A stretch of 64,000 bases of DNA from Flammula alnicola (Eukaryota; Basidiomycota; Agaricomycetes; Agaricales; Strophariaceae). Under the pieces are notes generated by a model that worked only from the letters and a program-made list of their open reading frames with translations, made no database searches and had not been told where the DNA came from. This document shows positions 11,698 through 21,707 of this stretch, one piece after another (position 1 is the first letter of the stretch; the number at the start of each line of letters is the position of its first letter). Location: the NCBI GenBank assembly GCA_015499995.1, contig JADNRV010000045.1:62001-126000 (forward strand). Direction: 5' to 3'. The position numbers and the translations under genes were made by a program.

Positions 11698-12444
11698 TCA
11701 GACGTCCCATTGCATGGCGGAGAAGACCCAGTACGCCCGACCGGCTCGCTCGTCTTGCGCGTCTAACCAACACAGACCATCTCTAAGCAGCATATTTTCT
11801 AGAGCGGCACGGGCGCGATCCCGAGTCCAACTATTCCGCTGTATGAGATGATCTTCAATCACCCGGCCTCCTTCCTCTCGTGCAATCGCAAGTATGGCAG
11901 TTTGATCCTCGTCGAGTGCCTTTACGACATTTCGCACCATCTTGCACCCGTCGATCTCGACGACTTGGTATCCAGCACCAAGTGGATGCAATGTCTTGAT
12001 ACTACGCATTACGTCTTCTTCTGTGATGCCTCCTCCACTCACGCCACGCAGCTTGCTGACGAGTCGCACAAGCTCCGACATTGCGATTAATCCTCCATTC
12101 CGTTCCCTCGTGCTAACACAAACATCCACAATCTGCACTCCTAGTTCATACTGCCAGTCGCCCAAACCCAGAAGCTCGGCCCACCAGCCACCTTTTCTTG
12201 GACCGGCAAGTGGGTCGACTCCAATCGATGAACACATCTGCTGGAACGCATGACGGAAACTAGGGTCGTTCTTGATTGATTCGCGATGTGTAGAAGCGAA
12301 ATGCGTCAATGCGGTGCGGAATTGGTCGAGTTGTGAATGCAGGTTTTCAACTTGAGCTCGTGATAGCTCCGATGAGAGTTCTGCAAAAGAGCGCTTAGAT
12401 TGCTCCTGGCGATCGAATGCAGCTAGTCCTACGCCTCTTCGCAT
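11698..12444 (-). CDS. VPS22: ESCRT-II subunit VPS22/SNF8
   Basis: Single exon of 248 codons. It starts with the conserved MRRGVGLAAFDRQEQSKRSF of the EAP30 family. Then come a long helix (LSRAQVENLHSQLDQFRTAL), the core DPLAGPRKGGWWAELLGLGD and two winged-helix domains ending in WTRDRARAALENMLLRDGLC. VPS22 forms ESCRT-II with VPS25 and VPS36 and acts at endosomes in sorting ubiquitinated membrane proteins into multivesicular bodies. Length and order match the yeast and animal proteins. It converges with the polymerase subunit gene (180 bp between stops). A 441-bp MITE sits only 44 bp upstream of its ATG, so the natural promoter has been displaced or replaced. Confidence 0.95.
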   Translation of the reverse strand: MRRGVGLAAFDRQEQSKRSFAELSSELSRAQVENLHSQLDQFRTALTHFASTHRESIKNDPSFRHAFQQMCSSIGVDPLAGPRKGGWWAELLGLGDWQYELGVQIVDVCVSTRERNGGLIAMSELVRLVSKLRGVSGGGITEEDVMRSIKTLHPLGAGYQVVEIDGCKMVRNVVKALDEDQTAILAIAREEGGRVIEDHLIQRNSWTRDRARAALENMLLRDGLCWLDAQDERAGRAYWVFSAMQWDV

Positions 12445-12480
12445 TGTCGATTATGGCTTGGCCACCTTGGTATGCTTGAG

Positions 12481-12488
12481 CATGTGTT
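12481..12488. repeat. Left 8-bp target-site duplication of MITE (CATGTGTT)
   Basis: CATGTGTT directly precedes the left terminal inverted repeat and is repeated exactly at 12930-12937 after the right one. An 8-bp duplication is the hallmark of hAT-type insertion. Confidence 0.9.
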
Positions 12489-12929
12489 AGGCCCCGGGAA
12501 GCTCCCTATATTTGGTGTCCGCGAAAATCCCAAAATCCGGCCTCAAATCCGCAATTTCAGGCGCCTCAAATCCGCAAATTCGGACAGAGGTCATCACGTG
12601 AAATCCAAAAAAGGAAATATTTCGGTGTTCAGCTTCTTTCACGTTCGTCTCGTTTTCTACATTTTCTGGCAACATGAATCGTGAGAAATATATTCACACC
12701 GAGCTACAAAGTACAATGACGAATTTTTTCGATGGCAATAATTGATTTTGAAATCGCAACTGCTAAAAGTGGGTACCGGCCGACCATCGGCCCTCAAATC
12801 CGCAAAAAGTGGACAGACTAAGCAATTTCAAGCCCTCAAATCCGCAAAAAATGGACACAGATTTGACGATTTTTGGGCCTCAAATCCGCAAAATCGCGGA
12901 CACCAAATATAGGGAGCTTCCCGGGGCCT
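12489..12929. mobile_element. hAT-type MITE, 441 bp
   Basis: The first 36 bp (12489-12524, starting AGGCCCCGGGAAGCTCCC) are a perfect inverted copy of the last 36 bp (12894-12929). The element is flanked by the exact 8-bp direct repeat CATGTGTT. Inside are five same-direction copies of a motif close to CCTCAAATCCGCAAA, near 12541, 12566, 12793, 12832 and 12879. They look like subterminal transposase-binding repeats. There is no coding capacity. Long perfect repeats and an undamaged target duplication suggest a recent insertion. Its termini differ from those of the 5.2-kb hAT element next to it, so that element is not the obvious parent. Confidence 0.93.
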
Positions 12930-12937
12930 CATGTGTT
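12930..12937. repeat. Right 8-bp target-site duplication of MITE (CATGTGTT)
   Basis: Exact copy of 12481-12488. Confidence 0.9.
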
Positions 12938-13651
12938 GGCAACTCTTGAGTATTGAGAATTGAGAATGTAATTGAGTAGTAACCTCCTAAAATGATATCA
13001 GATAACCGCCGGCCCGCAGTAAAGTTATTTTGACATGCTTGGTACATCCATGCATCATCCCTGATCTCAAACAATATTTTGAGAAAGACGTTATCACTTT
13101 AGGCCGAGGAGTCGAGGACCAGGAACTGACTGGGGTTCTTTTTCCCTCGAAATCAATCTGTCAACGATTTAGCGTAAATCGTTATCCCGTATACCTCCAT
13201 AAATACGTCCAACGTATGAATGACGGTTGCATGGCGGTTGTACAGTCGGTCAGATGTTATGGCTTATACTATCTTCCATGCGTGGGTTCAACGTTCTTTA
13301 AGCTCCTGAGAATATTAATTAGACCTTAGATGCTAGGTGTTGCAGATAAACAATTGTCATAAAGGAGACCCCGCCATCCCGTATAGAATAAGATAAGATA
13401 TATGTTTATTTATCGTGAGTCTAATTATAGACTTGTGGTCTACTTACTAACTTTTCAAGCATCGGAGCGCTGGCAATTCATGAAGGACCAGATATTTAAA
13501 TATATCCTCGAATCTCGGCAAGATTCACTTGAGCTCTCTTAAAGTGTACGTGTAACTTTCGGACGATACCACCCTTCTAGGAGTATAGGTTATAGCACCA
13601 CTGCATGTCTACTGGCCAGTGTGTGTAGTTCTCATTAAGGTTCTATCACTT
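12938..13651. other. Non-coding spacer between two transposons
   Basis: About 710 bp, AT-rich, with only short chance frames (longest about 99 codons at 13030-13329, no recognisable pattern). It is presumably the original upstream flank of VPS22 before the MITE entered. Confidence 0.5.
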
Positions 13652-13659
13652 AGAGGGGC
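13652..13659. repeat. Left 8-bp target-site duplication of hAT element (AGAGGGGC)
   Basis: AGAGGGGC precedes the left end TAGGGTTTGTCA and recurs exactly at 18878-18885. Confidence 0.9.
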
Positions 13660-13992
13660 TAGGGTTTGTCAAGGGTTTTGGAACCCGCGCGGGTTTCGGG
13701 TAGGGTACAGAGGGGTACGGGCACGGGTTAGGTTCTCTCAACCCTTGCCATACCCCTACCCCAGCCAGGGGTTGGCGGGTTCATGGCGGGTTCACGGCGG
13801 GTTGTCTGTTTTCGGAAGGTACAGTGCTACTTCCAATTACAGAATATGCCCCCGCTCTCCAGTCTCCACTAGCTCCGTTTGTATCAACTGTACAGTACTG
13901 ATTGCAAAAATACATCCGTTGAAAGGAGAAGGTCAGAATAACTGAACGTTATCTGAACTTCAGCGAACCCATCCATCCAAAAGATACTCACG

Positions 13993-16900
13993 ATGTCATT
14001 TTTTACTCCTGATTCTTCGAACATTCCCATGCGTCGTAAGCGGACTGCCACTGGACGCCTTATGGAGAATGGTGATCCCCTCCTCGCTAACAAGAAGGCG
14101 CGAGAGGCCACCAAAAAAGCGGCCCAGGCCCAGGTATGCTGTTCTTCGAAGCATGATCATCTCTTTTTCAACCAATCATCTACAGTCTGCCTCGGTATCT
14201 ACTGCATCCAAGCCTACCACGGCTACCACAAAAATCACGGCTCAGGTATAACCAATCGTCTATTGAGCATTATGTCACACTCACTTCAAACGTAGGGTGC
14301 ATTTGCATCATCTGCGGCTGCATCTGCTCCGGCAAAAAAAGCGGCCCCTACTGCTGCTAAAAAGGCATGTCATGTATATCTTCTATTATGATAACATTCA
14401 AATTTCACTAACTTTGATTGATAGCCAACGGCCACTCAACATCGCCAACGTTCTCCTGAAATTATGGACGTTGATGACGAGGATGAAAGTAGGCCTCGCA
14501 AAACTTTGTCTTCGAAGGTATCACACATCCTCGAGCGTGAAGATGGGAGTGACAATGTCAACGACGGCGAGGACGAAGACGAAGATATTCCTCCATTGTA
14601 TTATGCCAGCAGCAGCGGCGATGAAGATAAAGATGACGCGGAGGATATTGAAGAAGCAGCGGAATCTGCAGAGGCAGAATTAAGTCAGTTAATATAACAC
14701 TTCGCAACACCATTTTGCTGAGACATTCACAGAGCGACTCTCAAAGGATTGGAACTCACCTGTCTATGTGTTCTTCAAACCCACCCCTGCTATCGAATAC
14801 ATCAAAGAACGCCGTGTCCATGTCTTCGAGTGCGCCGCCAAGAACTGCAGGGGACGCAGCAATGGCCGTCATGTGCGCCGCTATCTTGACACCAGTGACG
14901 CAAAGTCTACGAGCAACCTCCGCAAGCATGCGAAGATTTGCTGGGGTGAGGAAGCCGTTGCTGCTGCAGATGCGACAAGGGATGTAAAGGCGGCTCGCGA
15001 GGCATTGGGGAAGCTAAAAAATGCAGATAGCTCAATTACCGCTGCTTTTGAGAGGATAGCGAAAGGAAAGGTGACTTACAGCCATCGCCAACATACGAAA
15101 ACCGAGTCTCGGTATGTCATCATCAGTTGTACGCTGATCTTCTGGCTTATATTCTTGAACAGCGCTGAGATCGTCCGTTGGGTTGCAGAGAGCAAGCGAC
15201 CTTTCAAAATTGTCAATGACCGTGGATTTCAGTCCTTGATGAAGACCGGGAGGCCTGAATACCACATACCTTCAGCTGAGACAGTTTCTCGTGACGTCAA
15301 AAAGGTCTTCGTACGTGTTCGCCAGCGCATCGCAAAAATGCTACAGGTACAGTCAAATCAATCTGTGATAATAATAAATTTGTTTGACGTACCATGATAG
15401 GAACATGATGGGGCGCTTAACTTCGCAACTGATGCATGGACCTCTCCAAACCATCGAGCCTACGTGGCTATCACAGTGCACTTCGAACACGAGGGCATCC
15501 CTATCTCGATGCTTCTAGATCTTGTCGAGGTGGCAAAGTCGCACTCCGGCGCTAACTTGGCCAGTGCATTCGCGAATGTCCTGCAGGAATTTGGCATTAG
15601 CGACAAGGTATGGGTCAATTCTAGATAATTGGATTCTGACTTACTGAATGCTTCAATTCCAGATCCTCAGTATCACTTGTGATAACGCATCGAATAACGA
15701 CACAATGATCGAGGAACTTGCTACACTTCTTGATACATTTCCTGGACCGGCAAACCAAACTAGATGCTTCTTGCACATAGTTAACCTGGTTGCAAAGAGC
15801 GTACTTCGTCAGTTCGAGCCGCACAAAGCTAAGGGCAACGACGTACTCAGTGAAGGTGCTCAAGAGCTTGCTGCATTATCTACTGATCTTGAGCACAGTG
15901 ATGGTGATGGTGATGGCGAGGACGGGGACTCTGATGACGAAGATGATGACTTAGATGGATTTAAGGATGAACGTGATGGCATGTCAGAGGAGGAGATTGC
16001 AACGTTGGAGCAGTCTGTCCAACCTGTTCGACTTGTGTTGGCGAAGGCAAGTTATTTCAAACTCCGCTTCGATGTCTTGTTGACTCATACGCAATTGTCT
16101 CAGCTTCGTAAAATCGCCTTCACCATCAAGAACTCTACCACCATCGTCCTTCCCGAATGGAACTCCACCCTCAAAGAGCTCGAGCTTGACCCTCGCATGA
16201 TGCCACGCGATGTTTCGACTCGATGGAACTCAACGTTTGACATGCTCGACTTCGCTGTTCAGTACCGCCCAGCTATCGACGCAATCACCGATAATCGTGA
16301 CATGAAGATGCGTAAACTTGAATTGGATGGCCCGGACTGGATCATTGCAAGACAGCTACGTGATACGTTGAAGGTAAGTCCCTCTTTTCTTCGAATTATA
16401 GCCTTGATTCATCATTTTTGTGCAGATCTTTAAGCACGCTACACTGTTTTTTTCACGAGACACCCCAAATATCTCCACTGTAATCCCTGCCATGGATCGG
16501 ATTGACGAGCACCTAGCCACGTCAGCAGAAAGTGCCCAATATTCGGCTGCTATTCGTTCAGCGCTTGCCATTGGTAAGCGAACTCTCAATCGATATTACA
16601 ATAAGACCGACCATTCAGAGGTATATCGGATCGCCATGGGTGAGTTCCACTTGAAGTACTTGATTCATTGTTTTCTCACCTTTGCCACAGTTCTTCACCC
16701 TCGCCATAAACTCCAATACTTCAAGGTTGCGGGTTGGGAAGAAGAGTGGATTGAAGCTGCCGGTGTAATTGTTCGCGAGGAGTATGATCGCACATATGCC
16801 TTCATGGACCTTGATGTAGAGGTCGTTATGGCTGAGGTAAGTCCTTAGATTGATTCTTTTGAGACTCGGAAATGAAAGATTCCACCTTCTTTTAGGCTAC

Positions 16901-17394
16901 TACGTCCTCCGCTCCAGAATCTCAGAACATGTTTGATGCCTTACCGGCTCTCAATGCCCCTGCATCCACCGAGCTCCGTGACGAGCTCGAGCGCTATCTC
17001 AGCACTGATCCAGAGCATGTAACTGACCCTATTGGATGGTGGTATGAGAGGAGGGTTATGTACCCTCGTCTCCATCGTATGGCCCTCGATTACTTAACAA
17101 TCCCTGGTGTGTCTCAAATTATTACTGTGATAATACCTACTGACTAAGCCTGACTTCAATTTAGCTACTTCGGTTGACGTTGAACGCGTATTCAGCCAAG
17201 GACGACTTCTCTTGTCCCACGTCCGCAGCCGGCTCTCCGTCCAGTCCACCCGTGCCCTGATGTGCCTCGGTGGTTGGAGCCTTCGAGGATATGTCAAGGA
17301 CTCTGATGTGAAGGCGGTCACAGTGTTGCCCGAGGTTCCACGCAATACAGCTGAGGACGAACTTGCGTCGGATTGGGATGCCATTTTAGACTAG
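13993..17394 (+). CDS. hAT family transposase (BED finger, RNase H-like, hATC)
   Basis: About twelve exons join in frame to roughly 940 residues with no stop or frameshift. Order: a basic, alanine-rich N-terminus; an acidic linker (NVNDGEDEDEDIPPLYYA); a BED-type zinc finger with the pair CAAKNC and distal HAKIC (exon from about 14733); the RNase H-like catalytic core with the first Asp in NFATDAWTSPNHRAYVAITV and the second in SITCDNASNN; an acidic insertion (15890-15980); and the C-terminal dimerisation region WWYERRVMYPRLHRMALDYL...TSVDVERVFSQGRLLLS. The Glu of the ERVFS motif is present and is probably the third catalytic residue. Donors and acceptors are all GT-AG if exon 3 ends before GTATAT near 14377. 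The product should cut and paste elements with matching ends. Whether it is expressed cannot be told here. Confidence 0.92.
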
Positions 17395-17864
17395 CGTTTA
17401 TAGTATTGAAGAGTTGACAGTCGACTAAATATCAATCTGTCACTGCAATGTCTGAAGTTGCACATAGAACTAACATGTACCTGTTCTGTATAAATCTCAG
17501 CTGCTCCGCTACATAACCGTGCATCCAAGCCTAGAGCCCGTAACCACACGCCTACAGACGAACGATCCTGACATCGTTCGTCAGTCGGTGGGTGCCTTCT
17601 CTCTCGAACGTAGCTGTGAGCTGTGTTCGACAGCGCTGGGGGTACCGTCAAGACGAGAGGCTTGAGATGTTGGACTCGCGATCGATAAAAGCGAGCCTAA
17701 GGATGCTGAGATACCCCAGCATCGCAAGACCAGGACCACAAGCACATAACATATTTAATACACCTAATACATGTCTGTTCCAAAACGTAGGCTTTGTGTC
17801 CTCTAATACCCCAGATACCTTCAACAACGCATAGACTCCACTGATCATCACAAATTCGCACCAG
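17395..17864. other. Unassigned internal segment of hAT element
   Basis: 470 bp after the transposase stop. A minus-strand frame (17648-17851) includes a hydrophobic run LGVLNMLCACGPGLAMLGYL that resembles a membrane helix but belongs to no family I recognise. It may be more captured host sequence, continuous with the aldehyde dehydrogenase fragment. A perfect small hairpin (acgaacgat...atcgttcgt) lies at about 17558-17582. Confidence 0.45.
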
Positions 17865-18250
17865 GCAGAGACGCTTCGGGTCTATGTGAAGTTCTCAAAG
17901 CTGTAATACAAGACGACATCCATCTATAAACATCGAAAGAACGTCGATGAGTAACGCAAAGTATAGCAAATGTTAATAAGAAAAAACGTACCTCCAGATT
18001 CACCTACGCCACCAAACGGTACTTCTTTCACTGCACGACGGGTTGATGCGTTCACGTAGTCAATCACCTCGTTGACGTTCTCCATGGACACGATAGGTAG
18101 AATACGTCTGAAAATCTCACTATATCAAACGTCAGACGCGAACATGACATGAATTGCAAAAAGGAAAGAGAAAACACACCGCTCCAACAGCGAGTCACCC
18201 TCTTTCACGTCAACCACCACCGTCGGCTCTATGAAATGTTCTCCTTTGTA
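17865..18250 (-). pseudogene. Captured aldehyde dehydrogenase fragment with introns
   Basis: Read on the minus strand, the segment gives YKGEHFIEPTVVVDVKEGDS, then a GT-AG intron (18120-18179), then REIFRRILPIVSMENVNEVI, DYVNAS, and after an internal deletion VKEVPFGGVGESG. A second intron follows (about 17933-17990), and then VLYYSFENFT before stops. These are the order and spacing of conserved blocks near the C-terminus of class 3/fungal aldehyde dehydrogenases (FEPTVV, EIFGPxLPIV, PFGGVGESG). About 35-40 codons between NAR and PFGG, the region that holds most of the oligomerisation strand, are missing. In the family motif EIFGP, GP has become RR. Retained introns show it was copied from genomic DNA, not from mRNA. 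It cannot encode an enzyme. Confidence 0.85.
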
Positions 18251-18398
18251 GTCTCGGTGTCGTTACCTGCACGAGAGAGGTATGGGTACCTTCGGCGTTG
18301 TCACCTGCACAAGAGCGGAGTATGGGCGGCGTCGTTATCTGCATGAGGCGGTAGGCATGCCCTCGGCATCGTTAAACTGCATAAGAGGGGGTATGGGT
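18249..18398. repeat. Four imperfect 33-37 bp tandem units in hAT element
   Basis: Four degenerate units of the form GTCGTTACCTGCACGAGAG...GGTATGGG...CGGC follow one another directly at the outer border of the captured gene fragment. They resemble a decayed minisatellite and may mark the junction where host DNA was acquired. Confidence 0.6.
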
Positions 18399-18877
18399 CT
18401 TAGCAGAGGCACTGGCGGAGTCGGGCTGCTACGTACCTGGCGTCCCTCGTTACCTCCCTTATCTTTCTCCCTGCCTTCCTCCCCGGCGTCGTCTTGGTTT
18501 CATGGCTCGTTGGTTGGCTCTTTCGCTGGCTGGCGATGCGCGATGGTGTCGAGAAGCCATCGCGGCTCATCCTCGTGCACTCCGTGGCATCCTGGGGACG
18601 TATGTGGGACGTGGTGGTGGTTTGGATGGAGCCAACATCTTGATCAATGATAAGCGGCACTGAGTTCCGTTTTGGGTGAAGTTTGAAACTCCGCCCGCGT
18701 TACCCGCACATGTTTGTATACCCGCGAAATCCATGAGACCCCTGCTATACCCGTGAAACCCCCGAAACCCTTACCCTAACCCGCAGAAACCCTTACCCTT
18801 GGCGGTGGGTACGGGTTTGTCTGGGTAAGGGTCCGGGTAGCCCTGGAATACCCCAGGGTTACCCGTGACAATCCCTA

Positions 18878-18885
18878 AGAGGGGC
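18878..18885. repeat. Right 8-bp target-site duplication of hAT element (AGAGGGGC)
   Basis: Exact copy of 13652-13659. Confidence 0.9.
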
Positions 18886-19378
18886 CCACAGCTATTTTCA
18901 AGCTCTGCATTTTCACAGACGCTGGGGTACGAAATAGATTCTTATCCGCAGCTCTCTGTTCTAACACTATTCTCAGAAGAAATGTAGAGCTAATTAAAGC
19001 ACAAGTACTGTCTACGCTTGCCAGATTATAAATACCTCCTCAACTACGATGGTCGTCTCCCAAAAAGTCAGCCTAATTCTTTATTGAACACAAGGAAAAT
19101 AGTGTGAGATATTGTGGAGCTCGTTATCGCATTTAAATCCATTGGCAGTAGCATTTTTCATGGCTTGTGGTCATGAGAGAGTTGGGAGACAAACTGGATT
19201 CCAGCATGGTGATCTCGGATGGCCGATGGATGCCGTCCGTGTGTGAGAGGTTAGGTACATGCCATGCTTACACCATACTTACCTGGGAAGGTTATCCTCG
19301 TCGAGGTCGGTCATGTCAAGTGCTCCGGTTAGCTGTGGGAAGAAACCTCCGGATACTGAATGAATGGATTCCATGTTA
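18886..19378. other. Non-coding flank of hAT element
   Basis: About 490 bp with no supported gene. The right flank is AT-rich and carries only short chance frames. Confidence 0.5.
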
Positions 19379-19583
19379 CAGCCAAATTCAAAACGATAGG
19401 CCATCAGAAAAAAAACATCTACATAGCGGACCCAAATATTCAATCCCCGACAGGGCACACATAAAATTACATAATCTCTCCAAGCAGCTCGCCCAAACAC
19501 CGGCGACCATTTCGGATCATGGAATTTCAGCTCCGCCCACCAAGTATCTTTTTTGTGATGGCCTATCGTTTTGAATCTGGCTG
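19379..19583. mobile_element. TA-flanked MITE (Tc1/mariner-like), 205 bp
   Basis: The first 35 bp (starting CAGCCAAATTCAAAACGATA) match the reverse complement of the last 35 bp at 33 positions. TA flanks both ends (19377-19378 and 19584-19585), as for Tc1/mariner insertions, which duplicate TA. No coding capacity. A minus-strand 116-codon frame across it is an artefact of the inverted repeats. Confidence 0.8.
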
Positions 19584-20335
19584 TAATACGCAACATAAAC
19601 CACGCAGTTCTACTCGGTAAGTTCGGCATTCCGCCGAGATTCGAGAAGTCCCATTAGATTGAAGAGGAGAATGGATTGACTAAAGCAACAAATATTTCCA
19701 TCCAATCTCATTTCAGACAAATTCTATATGTCCGTCAACGCAAGGCTGTCCCTGGCTGTCCGTAGCAAAAACAGTAATGAGCAATTTCCACGCCATCTCG
19801 ATGGCACTCGGTTGTGAGTGAAGCCGGGGTCATGTCCGTCGAGTTTATTGGGCAAACGATACAGGTTCTCACCATGTTTGATGATACGCTGTTGTCGCTG
19901 AATAACGTGCGCCAGCCGGCAGATTCATCGGAAGATTCGGCGTCTCGTTTACAAATAAGCAACGAGATTAACCCTGATTGGCCATACACCTGTCATTCCG
20001 GAACATATGATGAATAAATACAGAGAGGAGAATAGGACAAAACGACAACTTTAGCCTATGTATAGATTTCAACAATTGATCGATCATTCCTCACCTCAGC
20101 CACGAAATTTCGTAGCACCGCGACAGCCGCAACACAGTGAGAATGAAAGGTCTTCTCTGGGAAACAATGTCAGATATCCAGCTGCTTTAGGGGAGATACA
20201 CAGCCCAGCGTGGGGGTTCTCCGCAGCACACTGTAGGGAGGATATATTAAGTTAGCTGGAACTATTGACATAAGTCTGTAAAATCGTGTCCTCACCTTCT
20301 TCCTCTGAGATTTCTCGTTCTTCCACGACTTTGAA
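19584..20335. other. Non-coding stretch upstream of cupredoxin gene
   Basis: About 750 bp. No gene recognised. The last part (20230-20335) is the probable promoter/5' UTR of the cupredoxin gene, pyrimidine-rich just before the ATG (ctcaccttcttcctctgag). Confidence 0.5.
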
Positions 20336-21272
20336 ATGTTCACGAAAACAGCTGTTGCTTTCCTGCTCCCAGTGCTTGCTGCTGCCCAACAATACGGCGG
20401 TGGGCCCGGTCCAAGTACCCCAACGTCGACAACTCCGGCTGCCGTGAGTGTGCCCTCCGCTCCTGCCGATAGCACAGGGCAGATGAACGTCAGTACCCTT
20501 CCTTTGAAGAGTGAATTCGAGTATTGAAGTCTGCTTTATAGGTCGATGTTACTTTCAATGGTGCATTTGTCTTCCATCCTGCCAATATCAGCGCCCCCGT
20601 GGGCACCCTCGTCTCTTTCTTTTTCCCAGGGTTAGTTATATATCTTTCTGCCAAGCCGCCTTGATGACTGAATTCCTTTCAGCGGATCTCTCGCCCATTC
20701 GGTTACCCAGTCAACGTTTGCTGCTCCATGCACGTACTTGGCTGCCAATTCTAGTAACTCAAGCTCGCCCGTTGGCTTTGACTCTGGCCTCGTGACTGCA
20801 TCTACATTCACGATCAACGTCACTGACACCCAGCGTTAGTCGTGATAATACATTAATAGTAGGAACCAACTGACCGACAACAATTATCTTTTCTAGCCAT
20901 CTGGTTCCACTGCAAGCAGGTCACACATTGTGGTAGTGGTATGGTTGGAAGCATCAATGCGCCTACCACCGGAACCAACACATTCGATGCCTTCCAGGCT
21001 GCCGCCGTTGCTCTTGGCGGCAATGCCCCCAATGTAAGCAGAGTACAGAGATGTTGTTCAAATATAGATTGAGCTTTCATTTTCAGGAAGCCGCCACCAC
21101 CACTGGAGTGATAGGAGGAGTGCACGGTGTCGCCACTGCTGCACCATCCAGTGACGCTGGGTCCACCAGCAGCGGCTCGGGCTCGGGCTCTGCCTCTGAC
21201 GCGACTAAAGTCGTTGCAAGCGCAGGTGTTGCATTCTTGTCGGCAGCAGTTGCTATGATTATGTTTGCTTAG
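20336..21272 (+). CDS. Secreted GPI-type cupredoxin
   Basis: Five exons, about 230 residues. N-terminal signal peptide (MFTKTAVAFLLPVLAAAQQ), a Pro/Thr/Ser linker, one cupredoxin domain, a Ser/Gly-rich stalk (SSDAGSTSSGSGSGS) and a hydrophobic C-terminus (VVASAGVAFLSAAVAMIMFA) typical of GPI attachment. The domain keeps a type-1 copper set: His in GSLAHSVTQSTF, Cys in IWFHCKQ, His in QVTHC and Met in GSGM. Related fungal proteins are extracellular, serine-rich and linked to the cell surface. A role in copper binding or redox is an inference, since many relatives are uncharacterised. Introns are GT-AG at about 20487, 20632, 20835 and 21035, and all join in frame. Confidence 0.85.
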
Positions 21273-21707
21273 ACGAACGCATCGATCTTGACCCTCGACT
21301 GTAGTGGAGGGCTTTGCCTTCGAGCGCCGTCGCGTATATAGAAGTAATATAGTCTTCCAGTTTTTTCAATAGCGGACCGTCGTGTACTGTACTGTCGCGG
21401 GGGAAGTTAATCACGATTTTGGTGGGTTTTCACAAATTCACAGAGGCATGAATGGGATAAGTAGTCGCCATTAAGAGTGAGAGTTGAGCTGATAGACCAG
21501 GATTGCAACGGTAACGGCAAGAAGAAAGTCGTGTGGAATGGGAGAGTTCACATGATTGTTGTTCAACATATCAGCCGCCTCACCGGCCCGGGATTATATC
21601 CCACATTATGCGCCGCCTGGGTGTTTTCAGTTTCAAATGTCCCCATGCAACGCTTCTAACCTTTTGACTGCTTCAGATAGCACTGAATTGAAAAGCAGAT
21701 CCACAAC
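21273..21707. other. Intergenic, no gene seen
   Basis: 435 bp containing the 3' flank of the cupredoxin gene and the promoter side of the hydratase gene. No repeat or motif stands out. Confidence 0.45.

Larger units (their letters stand above)
13660..18877 (+). mobile_element. Complete hAT DNA transposon, 5218 bp
   Basis: The ends are short imperfect inverted repeats: left TAGGGTTTGTCAAGGGT and right (reverse complement) TAGGGATTGTCACGGGT, 15 of 17 identical. They are flanked by the perfect 8-bp duplication AGAGGGGC. Both subterminal zones (13660-13805 and about 18690-18877) are crowded with CGGGT/ACCCG and CCCTTACCC motifs, the usual hAT transposase-binding architecture. Between them lie a spliced transposase gene (13993-17394), about 470 bp of unassigned sequence, a captured aldehyde dehydrogenase fragment (17865-18250, minus strand) and a four-copy imperfect repeat (18249-18398). 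An undamaged target duplication and an open transposase argue for a recently active, possibly still autonomous copy. Confidence 0.93.

Noticed and set aside
14345..14400. GC-AG intron in the transposase (AAAAAG|GCATGT)
   Set aside because: A normal GT donor five codons further (CAT|GTATAT) keeps the frame and needs no rare splice site.
18690..18877. Telomere-like CCCTAACCC / CCCTTACCC motifs
   Set aside because: They are irregular and part of the subterminal repeats of the hAT element, not a telomere or interstitial telomeric array.
19279..19629. 116-codon minus-strand frame
   Set aside because: It spans the inverted repeats of the 205-bp MITE, so the openness follows from the repeat.
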